Origin: Flaveria trinervia
Taxonomy: Eukaryota > Streptophyta > Magnoliopsida > Asterales > Asteraceae
Direction: 5' to 3'
Assembly: GCA_025506515.1 (NCBI GenBank)
Contig: CM046451.1
Span: 39,456,595 to 39,520,594, forward strand
DNA: 64,000 bases
The position numbers were made by a program, and so were the translations under genes. The notes below the pieces were generated by a model. That model saw only the letters and a program-made list of their open reading frames with translations. It had not been told where the DNA came from and ran no database searches. Numbering within the stretch: the first letter of the stretch is position 1; every line of letters begins with the position of its first letter. Positions 1 to 10,100 of the stretch are shown one piece after another.

Positions 1-704
1 GTCTTACACGTATGTAATGAATGAAACACAATATGTGATTGATGCTTATAATGTTTAATGTTTAATTGTTTATTATCTGTTAAAGTATGTTGAACTAACT
101 ATGTAGGTTTGTGGTTGTTGTGCATAGTTCTTGGTCAATAATGATTGAGAAACGTGTTCAAACTTAATCGTATGAAGTCTTCATGCGAATGGACCATGCT
201 AATGGACCATACGCATGAATACTTCATGCTAATGGACAAGTCGCGCGACTGAACCAGGAGACTGGATCAGTCGCACGATTGAGACAAAAGATTGACTCAA
301 TCGTGCGACTGAACCAGGAGACTGGATCAGTCGCATGATTGAACCTTCAGTCATGCGTATGGATCAATCGCATGATTTAGTCTCATGACTGAACCATGCT
401 AATGGTTCAGTTGCACGATTGGAAACCCATAACTTATAAATACCACCTAATTCGTGGAAAACGTAACACTTCAAGACTTTTGACACATATTCGTACCCTA
501 GCCGTCTAGAGACTCCAGAAAGTCTGTTCCAAGTTCATAGTTCGCAATTGAGCTTGTTCTAATCGTTCTTTACATTTCTTTAATCGTTAGATTGATCGGA
601 ACTACTTTCTCATTGATTGGATCACCAATCAAATAGGATTCCACACTATTTGATCTGATTTCACGCATTATCAGTTAGTACTCCATACGTAAACGGTCAT
701 AACA
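1..704 (+). repeat. Copia-type LTR of element H (5' edge cut by window start)
   Basis: This is a nearly complete LTR of the same family as the TSD-flanked solo LTR at 43728-44443. Both share the array of TCGCACGA/CTGA words, the 'accctagccgtc' block and the end segment with 'caaataggattccrcactatttgat'. It ends in TCATAACA, and its sister ends in TCCTAACA. From the sister's length only about a dozen bases are missing at the window edge. The palindrome-rich array (about 231-420) lies upstream of a TATA box (TTATAAATA, about 434-442), so it belongs to U3. A weak TGGTAT follows the end, which may be a decayed primer binding site. Confidence 0.75.
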
Positions 705-1900
705 AGTGGTATTACTTAAAAAAACGAGGGAGGAGGACAACTTAGCTTAAAGAAAAGAAATCAAATCTGTGATACTAATTCAACGTTTATGAAAATGATA
801 GTACACAGGGAACTGATTATTTGGGACTTCAAAAGAGTTTAATTGATTAAGATGAAAAATTCAATTTTTAAGTCTAAAAAGTCTAAGCAAAATAAAAGGA
901 AAGATGATAGTAAAACTAGAATGCTACCAAGGTAACATAGAGAAAGTAGACCTAGAGGCTGCTAGTTTGTTATATGATGTGTCAGTAGATTCAACACAAT
1001 AGATAAGTAGACCTTATTGGTGGTTTCAAGTTCAAACTAAGTTGTTCAACTTGCCGTGGGTTCCCATCTTATCCCTGGTTAACACAATCAACGCTGTTCC
1101 AATAAGGGGTGAAGAGCAAAATAAATGCCACATATGTGTGCAGACGGCCATATAAATGAGCAAAGCACATGGAAAAATGCAAAATGCAATCAAGATAATA
1201 ACTTATGTTGTTGGTGCGTTATGTGCAAAAAGAAATTAAATGCTCTAACAAGAAGATAGGGTGTGTGCCTCTCTGCTGTACGGTGGCACTGACCTGAGGA
1301 TAAGCATAACCTAAATATTCTATAATTCATTGTTGTTTGCGCCTCTCTACTGTGCGATGGCACTGACCTGAGGCTTGGTATCTCTTTGAAAGCTCTTAGA
1401 ATAGTTTCTTCATGAAATATACCTGTAGACCGCTCAAAAATCTCCTGAGGAACGTTGATTACCATATAAGCATGGGATCCACAAATGCTTGTTGAAATAA
1501 TTAAACCTTAATCATCACCAATGTGTGTTAAAAATCTGTGTATGGATTTAAGAGGACAAGTATACTGACAATCATCGTGAGCTGCAGTTCTTGAAAGTCA
1601 AAATCATTGTGTGCATCTTATGGCTCTAGTATGATTTCCTAAAATTGCTATTGACTCTCAGTGAAAACAAGAATCTAGCATCAAAATAGTTAATAAAATG
1701 TCCTAAGTGATGTTGATATACCTGTATGATTCCATAATGAATTGTACCAGAAATGATAAACTAGAATTGAAGCTGTGCTGTCCAGGAATTAAAATCGGTT
1801 AGAAGTACTCTAATAGGTTTAAATCCATCTCCATACAAAAATACAAAAATGTGTGTTGGTTTCATTTTTTCAATTTCTAGTTGTTTTATTTAATTAATTT
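705..1900. other. Degenerate internal remnant of element H, no intact gene
   Basis: No gag, protease, integrase or reverse transcriptase can be recognised here, so H has lost most of its interior. The stretch around 1540-1620 ('ggatttaagaggacaagtat...') resembles the post-pol non-coding stretch of element A near 23555-23600. That places this region downstream of a lost pol gene. A minus-strand open frame at 1190-1465 has an exon-like look but matches no family I recognise. Confidence 0.45.
1266..1373. repeat. Two direct copies of a ~34-bp unit
   Basis: Copies at about 1266-1299 and 1341-1373 both read gcctctct-n-ctgt-cg-tggcactgacctgagg with a few substitutions. They lie inside the minus-strand open frame and account for its internal repetition. 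Function unknown. Confidence 0.6.
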
Positions 1901-1954
1901 TAGTCATTTGGTAGTTAAAAGTCGGACTATGCTTCTAAATTCAATCTGTGAATC

Positions 1955-2085
1955 ACTCATTTAAAAGGGGTCACATCTGAGGTGACCAATCGGGTTTTTA
2001 AGTTAAAAGGATCACGTCTGAGGTGATTAACAATTTTTCAAATTAAAAGGGTCATGTCTGAGATGATCAACGATCATAATGTCTT
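1955..2085. repeat. Three spaced short inverted repeats
   Basis: Three units about 50-60 bp apart each hold a small palindrome around TCTGA: gtcac-atctgag-gtgac, then gatcac-gtctgag-gtgatt, then gatca/tgatc forms. Each follows an A-rich 'ttaaaagg' word. The stretch lies just upstream of the H spacer array. Confidence 0.55.
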
Positions 2086-2139
2086 ATCAATAACTAACAC
2101 GTTAAGTGTCTGAAAGTGCATGAGGTGAAACTCATAAGT

Positions 2140-3020
2140 CTTAGGTATTCGCACGATTAGATCATGAGTATGTGTCAATTGCATGATTGAACCATACGTA
2201 TGGACCAAACGTACGATTGTACCATAAGCATGGAATAACTCATGCGATTAGATCACAAGAATGAACCAATTGCACGAATGAAGGAGACCCACTGAGTCAG
2301 TCACAGGGCTGAAACCTAGTCGCATGACTGAATGTGACCGACTGAGCCACAGTCGCTCGAATGAATCATGCGAATAGGTCCAGTCGCCCGATTGAAAATA
2401 AAATCAATATAAATAGGGTGAAAGTTGTTCGCACATTCTCACCACCCTTCAATCGCTCCCAAATCACACGACCCCAAACTTACTCTACCAAAACTTGATT
2501 TAGTTGATTTCACATTGAGATTGTGTTACTAACGTGTACTCTCATCTTCTACAGGTAACTAGTGATCGAAATATCACAAAATATGCGGTGTGATCAAACC
2601 CTAACAGACCCAATTTGACTAAAATCAAGAAATCTATAAAAAGTTTCAAATAGACCACGTAAATGCGCTTAATGGTTAAAATGAAGGACATACAGTGATA
2701 GTTAGGGTCCTTACGAACCTAAAGAGTCTGAACACAATGTTTATCATCAAGTGTTGACCTAGATTCAGGGTTATGGTGTCGAACATAGAGTTATGCGACT
2801 AGACACTCCGAATGAACTTCAATCGCACGATTAAGATGAGTGAATGACTCAATCGGCCGAATGAACAAGGCGTATGAGCTCAATCGCCCGAATGAACTTA
2901 GCCGCATGCTCAATCACCTGAATGAACTCAGTCGCATGCTTACTCGCCCGATTGAACTCAGCCACATGCTCAGTCGCCTGATTGAACTCAGCCGCATCCT
3001 CAATCGCCCGACTTAAATCA
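2140..3020 (+). repeat. Spacer array upstream of the H accessory ORF
   Basis: Dozens of short words such as CGCACGATTGAACC, AGTCGCATGACTGA and TCGCCCGAATGAACTCAG alternate in both orientations. They are the same vocabulary as the H LTR (231-420) and solo LTR I. A TATA box interrupts the array at 2408-2415. A second block with period about 35 bp (TCGCCCGA-TGAACTCAGCCGCATGCTCA) occupies about 2840-3020 inside the candidate intron. Confidence 0.7.
2408..2415 (+). promoter_or_regulatory. Candidate internal TATA box of element H
   Basis: TATAAATA sits after the palindrome array and is followed by a C/A-rich stretch (caccacccttcaatcgctccc) typical of a plant 5' leader. It is not in an LTR. It lies upstream of the accessory ORF, as in elements A, B and C. 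Confidence 0.5.
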
Positions 3021-3107
3021 GTCGAACCAGACTAATTTCAGAATAGTTTAAATTATCAACAGTTTCTGTTATGGACAAATCTCATGTTTATATGTCTTGT
3101 GTTACAG
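2555..3107 (+). other. Candidate leader intron of the H accessory ORF
   Basis: A donor-like CTACAG/GTAACT at 2554/2555 and an acceptor-like TGTCTTGTGTTACAG ending at 3107 bracket this stretch. The accessory ORF start codon follows 4 bases after the acceptor. Element A has the same layout, with an acceptor ending at 25432 and ATG at 25438. Inference only, no transcript evidence. Confidence 0.4.
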
Positions 3108-3111
3108 AAAC

Positions 3112-4069
3112 ATGGCAGATAGGTGGATCATCAACACCAAGCACAACATTTGTGCTCACTTGGATGCCACCACTAGGAATGCTGCTGAGTTTGTGGGTAT
3201 TATTGCATTTATGAGGTGATCAAGGATCTACAGAGCCATATCTGCTCCATGCACACCCTACAGGTCTTTATAGCAGGCCTTCTGGGAGGGTGCATCTGTT
3301 GACGCATCCACTGAGCCCTACTACATTTGGAGCACCATTTTTGGGCAAGAGATTAAGGTCAAGGCAGCAGACCTTCGAAAAGTACTAGACCTGGGTGATG
3401 ATGCTGCTCACCCAACCAGGTTACATCCTCTAACTATAATGGGATGTTTTCTAAGGATGAAGTACACTGGGACATCAATGCAGGTGTGCTCAACAAAAGC
3501 AACCTGTGTCCCCAGTTCAAGTACTTAGCACATGTGGTGGATTTGAGGATCTCTCTAACCAAATCTAGAATGCTTACGTGGCACTGGTGCTGAATCGCTC
3601 TTTCAGCTTCTCCAACATGATCTTAACTTACATGATCGAGAACCTTGAGGCCAAGGGTAAGGAGAGCTTTTGCATGTATCCAAGGTTCTTGTAGATGATC
3701 ATAGATGAGAAGCTCCCCCTACTGCCCAAGGAGAAGGATGATGTAGTGATGCTAGAGGTGATGGATGACACTACTCTGGGAAGGATGAAGGTGTATAGAG
3801 GGAAGTAGGTGAAACCCCCTGTTAGGAGATTGTTCGGGCACCTGGCCAATGCTGAGTACATGGGGCCAACTCAGAAGAAGTGGCATCACGATGACAGTGA
3901 CTCAGACATAGAGCCTATTGACTCGGATGACGACGACGACCAAGGTGATGGTCAAGGAGGCGAGGCTCCGAATGGATCCGAGCCGGCTCCAATCCATCAA
4001 GACTTCCATCCTGATGAGGAGGAAGAAACAGATGAGGAGCCTACACTTTACATTTCCCCAAAGTTTTAG
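3112..4069 (+). pseudogene. Broken accessory ORF (plant-transposon gag-like/aORF) of element H
   Basis: Translation from the ATG at 3112 begins MADRWIINTKHNI and keeps the signature of the aORF family seen in A at 25438: a G-II-FM/L stretch, an AI...P..Y turn, then FWEGASV and a hydrophobic I-G-E-I segment. A stop interrupts the frame near 3210-3270, and frameshifts follow near 3450-3560. Further on, SFSNMILTYMIENLE and MYPRF match the conserved core of the B and C copies. The tail (3809-4069) is a strongly acidic Asp/Glu-rich stretch. The role of this family is not known. It takes the env-like position of SIRE-type copia elements, but no signal peptide or membrane segment is seen. Clearly non-functional here. 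Confidence 0.65.
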
Positions 4070-4079
4070 AATATTTTCT

Positions 4080-5035
4080 GAGGCATAGGCGTATGAGCAC
4101 TATGCAGGCGCATGACCTTCTAGGTGCATGGGTACAATTGGGTCGAATGGCCAACACTTAGTCATTCTGGGCAAATTCTAGGCGCATGGGCACTATGCAG
4201 GCGCATGAGTGCTTAGGTGTATTGGAATTCTAGACGTGTGGGACACTTAGCCAAATTCAGCCTTTTTCAGGTGTATGGATACTATTTGGGCGCATGGATA
4301 CTATTTGGGTGCATGGGATCACACTTAGGCAATTTCTAAGTGTTGGGCGCATGGGATATTTTAAGGCGCATGGGCAACCAATTCTCACAATATCATCCTA
4401 ATTTAGTCCCAATCATCATACCAACATGTTCTAAGCTTATGCTTACATTCTAAGCAACAAAACATGAATATGGCATCATATTAACATCATAAATCACCCC
4501 AAACCAAACCCCACCAACACATAACATACGGGTACACACCCATAATTAAAGAAAAATGTTAAACATGCATTTCCAGCCCCAAAAATCATATAAAATTAGT
4601 AAAACGCAGGGGAGGTTTCTAGAACTCACCTTTGACAACCTTCGAGTATGACTTCTTCAAACTCGTTTGCAAATGAGTTCAAACACCTAGAAACCCACCA
4701 AAAACATATACCCAAACACACATAAGCAAATAACCGAGGCATAGGCCGGTCAAAAAAAACATCTTAAAAACACCAAATCTCACATTGAATTCGACTTTCT
4801 TCTTGTTCTTCTTCAATATCTGAATCTTGCTCTTTCTCTCTCTACAAAAATCCAGTTGTAAAGTTTGTGTGTTTGTGTAAACAACATGGGTGGCCATGCC
4901 ACCTTTTACACCCACTTTTTGAAACGTTTGCCCTTTTTGACCCTTTTAACCCCTCAACTTGGGTTCAATTATGTTTCTTTCTTTTTCTGCACGTTTATTC
5001 TTTCTTTCTTATCTTTAAAATATCCGGGTGTTACA
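4080..5035 (-). repeat. Ty3/gypsy LTR fragment, minus strand
   Basis: On the minus strand it starts exactly like the LTRs of E and F (TGTAACACCCGGATATTTT, ending on the plus strand at 5035). It carries the same conserved GGTGAGTTCTAG motif (about 4620-4632) and the 'ggggctggaa' block. Its inner part (about 4085-4380) is an array of CCATGCGCC-type words, where E and F have CATTCGCACGACTGAA words. The far end is truncated near 4080, and neither the second LTR nor an internal region is present. Confidence 0.7.
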
Positions 5036-6135
5036 GCAAGGAAATTTTTGGAACGGTACAAGGTGTTATTGTTCGTTTTCATCATCCCCTAAAAGATGAA
5101 CAATTTTAAAAGAGAATGTTCCACATTTAACTGTTAAGTCATTATCACAACTTGTTGGAAAAGTCGCATAGAAAGTATCACAGCCATTAGATTTCAATCT
5201 CCACAGTTAGGAGAAGCATTATAGAGTTATATGATGAATATAATGATAATGATGATGATCTTAAACATAAAAATAAGGCTAAATCATTAGCTAGAACTAA
5301 ATTAGGTAATTTTGAATTTTTATTAGGCATGGTTATTTAGTATGATATTTTGTATGCTATTAATATAGTTAATAAAAACTTACAATCAAAGGACATAAAT
5401 TTTGATGAAGCTATAACTCAATTAGTTGGACTTATTTGTTTTTTAAAAAGTATAGAGATGAGGATTTGAAAAGACTATGAATGCAAATTGCATTAGAGAT
5501 GAATGTAAAACCTACTTTTCATGAAAAACGTATTATTTGTAGAAATAAAAAAATTTGATGAAAATGTTGATGTGAAACTTTTGAAACACCCATTTAAAGT
5601 TTTAAAACCGATTACTTTTTATACATAGTAGACCAAGCAAGCTCTTTACTTTAAAGTAGATTTGAACAATTTCAAGAGTTTGAAAGTATTTTTGGTTTTT
5701 TATTTATTATTAAAAAGTTCAAATCTATGAATAAAGAAAGTTTATTAACCTTCAGAATATTTTATAATATGATGATGCTGTAGATATTAATGGTTCAGAT
5801 TTATTTCAAGAACTAAAAAAGTTAACAGAAGTTATTTTGTTTAGAATCAGACACACTAATTGATATATTGAAAGTTTAATTCTTTTCCAAATGCGTATAT
5901 CGCCCATAGAATTTTGTTAACTGTTCTTGGAACAATTGTATTCGCAAAACGAAGGTTTTTCCAAACAAAAACTTAAAAATAATTACTTAAGATCTACAAT
6001 GTCCAAAAACATTAAACGACTCATCCATTTTGGCTATTGAAAACGAATTTCTACAAAAGATTTGATTATGAAAATTTTGTTAACAAATTTGCATCATATG
6101 AGGCTAGAAAATAAATTTAATATAAACATATATAC
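5036..6135 (+). pseudogene. hAT-superfamily transposase relic (TTF/zf-MYM type)
   Basis: Three-frame reading gives segments typical of plant hAT transposases with the TTF-type zinc-finger architecture. In order these are KEIFGTVQ near 5036, IRFQSPQLREA-like near 5190, KAKSLARTKLGNFEFLLGM near 5270, a DILYAINIVNKNLQSKD block near 5350, FDENVDVK near 5555, and a C-terminal FPNKNLKII...LNDSSILAIENEFLQKI block near 5965-6060, which is the dimerisation region. Stops and frameshifts are many, and the N-terminal part is missing upstream of the gypsy LTR fragment. This is a dead DNA transposon of a class unrelated to the retroelements around it. Confidence 0.75.
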
Positions 6136-6334
6136 ATTCACAATATATAATTAAAATTTTTTAACTCCGCCAACTATAAACGTATTAGTTTATTATTGCC
6201 GGCCCCAAGCCTAGATAGGGAGGAGGGTTTTAACATTTTTTTATATAGAAAAGTGACCTTTTTTAGTTTGATTAGGGCCTTAAAACCGTTGAGCCGGCCC
6301 TGCCACTATTCTATAGTCGGTTAATTAACCTACA
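6136..6334. other. hAT 3' end and short flank
   Basis: AT-rich sequence follows the transposase and ends near GAGCCGGCCCTG (about 6291-6302). That word looks like a terminal inverted repeat of plant hAT elements, but the opposite end is lost, so pairing cannot be shown. The remaining 30 bp up to the LTR at 6335 is unassigned. Confidence 0.4.
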
Positions 6335-7142
6335 TGAGCGGTGTTGGTCTCACAATACAAGTTTATCTCTCAAAGTCACTTGATCTCACTTGGATGATGA
6401 AGCAGAATCTCTAATTAAGTTGACAATAATATAATACGTCAATGAACACAAGAATGGTTTTCAAGATACTTGTATATATTACTTCCAAACTTAGTAGTAC
6501 AAGATTCTTACAAGCATAACTTTATAAGTTACAATAAGAAACTATATATACTACTATCTAGTACCGGTTATACTTGGATAATCAGTTGAAATTTACAACT
6601 AGATACTACATTGGTGAAAGTAAGGTATTTAAGATACTATAGTATCCTAGATTAGGTAGTCATGATAGGTCGACGACTTACCTTTTGTCACCAACTAAGG
6701 ATGTTAACTATATTAACTGATAAAGGTGAACCATGGATTAAAGTATGGTCAACTACATGGGCGTGGGAAAGCACCATGCAATATACCAGGGATGGCAGCG
6801 GGTGTCAGATAGATCAAACTTATGTCCATTGATTCATTTTTGATTCTTTCGAAGCTTAAATGGCTTCGGAAGAAACAACTTCTTCCAAGTCTTGTGCAAG
6901 TCTTCATGACTTTATTCTTCATAAGACTTTGCCTTGGATCTACTAAATGTGTATACTTCGAAAGGAGAACTACTTAGTCTTGGAAGACTTAGTTCTACTT
7001 TCGGAAGTTCATCATACTTAAGCTTCAGAAGATCTTTGACTTGTCTTCGGAAGAGAAACTTTGACTTTGGATGACCTCTTCAATTGTACTCTAAAATATT
7101 CTAAGTGTTGTTTTGGTTGCATTAGCCTTATATGATACAACA
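6335..7142 (-). repeat. 3' LTR of element B
   Basis: On the minus strand it runs from TGTTGTATCATATAAGG to ...CACCGCTCA, about 808 bp. It aligns with solo LTR G through GGCTAATGCAACCAAAAC near the start and the caccg-rich end. CTTCGGAAG-type palindromes fill about 6845-7090. A TATA box (TATATATAG on the minus strand, about 6543-6550) follows them. The flank at 7143-7156, read on the minus strand, gives CCTAGGGTGAGTT, a polypurine tract just before the LTR. Confidence 0.75.
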
Positions 7143-10100
7143 AACTCACCCTAGGCTGATGCTATTAAAACTTCACTTTCTTCTGCTCCTTAAAGTCTTC
7201 AATACAAGGGAAAGCATATATTTATTTGTCTCTTTGTTCTTAACTAATATGGTGGTGAAGATCTTGTACAAGTCATTTGTGGATAGTAAATCCAATATGT
7301 TGCTCTGAATGACATGTACCCTTTGTTATGACCCTCTAAAGAGAGTTAGTTGATGGGAGTTGTAGTCATACTCCCATCTAACTATAGGATCTGAAGATGT
7401 GCCTTTTAACCATTAGTAGGAATGTTCTTCCTTTAGTGGTTGTACCTTCTTCTTCTTCTTTCAATGGTTGCACCTTCTTCTTCTTCCTTTGCTCTCATAT
7501 TCAACTCTTCTCCAGTCTTGGCTTTCTTTGTAAGCTCAGCAAGATGAAGTCTACTTAGATGATTTCTGATGTGAGTAGCAATCTAAGAGTTGAAGGGATT
7601 GGTGAATGGTTTTTCTACTAACTCAACAATGTCAAATGTGCTGGAGTGTAGCAGAGATAGTGTATCAAGTCTATTGACTTTACCATTCTCCTTTTCCACA
7701 ACAAAGCTATATGAAGGTTCATTAAACCTTTGTAGGAAAATTTGTCTTCTAGGATTGAGGAGCATAGTTGGCAGCTTGTCCCCTTTCCTAGTATCTAGTA
7801 GAGTCACCAATCTCCTTCTTAACTTCTTCTATTCTTCTTTGAGTGTGTCTTAGTTAGTTGCAAGAAGTTGAAGAGCTTGGTCCAGTGTTCTCCTAGGTAG
7901 ATCAAGGAATACATCACTTGTGAGGGAATGTGAAGAGCCATCTCTTTATTTTTCAGCTTAATAGACTCTTTCGCATAAGAGATTTCACTCAAGGTTATCC
8001 ATTTAATGAGCTTCTTTTTGATCTCCACGAACTCTTCTAAGGAAAGGGGCTTAGATGGTTCAGAATATGGTTTAGGTAGTGATTAGGTTTGGGGTTGTGT
8101 TTTGGGTTTAAGGATAGTGTTGGATCAAGAAGAAGGCTAATGCAACCAAAACTAGATCACTTAAGTTATTTTGGTGCGGCATGCAAAGGCTTCCCAAGCT
8201 TATCATGGAACTTCCGAAGGTTGTAGAGTTCTTTCGAAGACAAAGGGAAAGACCAACTTCCAAAGACAGAACTCTACTTCCAAAGACAAATGCATACTTC
8301 CGAAGTTCAAGACTTAGAAGACTAAAGTGAAGATCACTTCCGAAGTATGATGAAAAGAAGAAGTCTCTAAGCCTTGGAAGAAGCAGTCTCTTCCAAACTA
8401 TACAGTGGCTTCGGAAGTACTTACTCTTCCGAAGCCATTTAACCTTCGAAAGACACTGCTATAACCAGTGGACACAAGTATGGTCTATGACACTCCGCTG
8501 TAGAATTCTAATACAACATGGCTTCTTCCCAAATAATCATGTTGTTGACCATACTTTATTCCACTGTTTACCTTTCATGATAGTACATGTTACCAACTTT
8601 AGTTGGTGACAAAAGGTAAGTCAGGGACATGTCCTGACTATCAAATCTCAGATAAGACTTTATCCGAGATACCTTAAACTATAATCTTGTAGTATAGGCT
8701 TTAGCTAAAGGATCCCAGCTGGTATCAAAGTATACCCGGCTGTAGATAGTATTATATATAGGTTCTCCTTGTAACTCATTGAGACAGATCATCTTCTGCT
8801 TGTAAGAGTCTTTGTATTTTGAGTTGAGAATCAATATATAAAAGTATCTTTCTATGTTCCTAGTTACTTTCTATATTTTGATCGACTCTTATTGATTCTT
8901 ATCATACCCGAGTGTGATTCTAGGTGAGTTTGAGAGAAATACATTGTGTTTAAGTGACAAACACCGATCCTGCAGATAGGTAGTGGTGGTGGTTGTTGAG
9001 AAGAAGTAGGAGAGGATGTAGGTAATGCTGATGGTCCAGGTTCAAGGGTGTAAGGTTCAGTAGTTGATTTGGTTTTGATAGGAAAAGAATAAGGTGTGGG
9101 CTTAGGTTTTATAGGTTGTGATATGGGTGCTGGTTTGGGTGCTAGTTTGGGTGCTAGCTTGGGTGCTATCTTTTGAACACTTTGACCTTGAGTTACCTCC
9201 TACCTTTTTCCTAAGCGAATGTTAGCCTTGATGTTATTGACATGTCGGTGTAGGGTCTTTTCAGACATTGGACCCACTTTCCTATCGGTGAAGCCATGGG
9301 CTTTGAGATAGGCTTTCATCCAAGCCTTATCTCCCGCCTTCTTCGTAGCTGCAAGTTAGGCTTTTTCCTCATTCTTTTTTTCTCCCTCAACTTCTCCCTA
9401 GTAGCCTTCTTCCTCTCCTTGTTGATTTGATCTTTCTCTTTATGAAAAAGAAACAAGATCTTATAATTTTCATGAGCAGTTAGCTCCTCCTGAGAATAGC
9501 CTCTTAAGCAAAGAAAGGCTATTCTTTCCATCCTCTCCATTTTCAATGCCTCCTAGTTCTTTCTCATCTTCTCTTCCTCTGTGGCCAACCTTGCTTCCTC
9601 TACTTTTTCCTTTTCTAGCAAGGTTTCCTTCTCTAATTTTACAAACTCATCAAGTGGGAGTATAAGTATATCTTTATTGTCTACCCCTAGTTTGGTGAGC
9701 CTGTCTATGACCTCCATTCTCCTTCATTTGTTGATACTTTCTTGAGCGGCTGCTGCTGCTTTGTTGCTTATAACCCGCAGCTTCCCTGTATCTACTCTTC
9801 CTTTCTTCTTAATCTTTTCCAACCTTTCTTCCTATAGAAGCTCCTTAGCAGTCATCTTCCTTTTTCCTTTAGGATCAAAGCAATATTTAGCCTTTAGAGA
9901 CTCAGGCTTAGAGGATTTAGGTTGGGAGAGAGAAGGGTTGAACTTGCGGTGCTTGTGGTGTTTATGATAGAGGAGTTTTAAGGAATTCCTCACTATTTAT
10001 CTTAAAGTATAGATCAACAATGGCCTCTTGATGAACATGTCATTGGACGAGGAAAATAGTTCAATTATTTCTTTTGCAGCTTGGATATCTGCTTTAGAAT

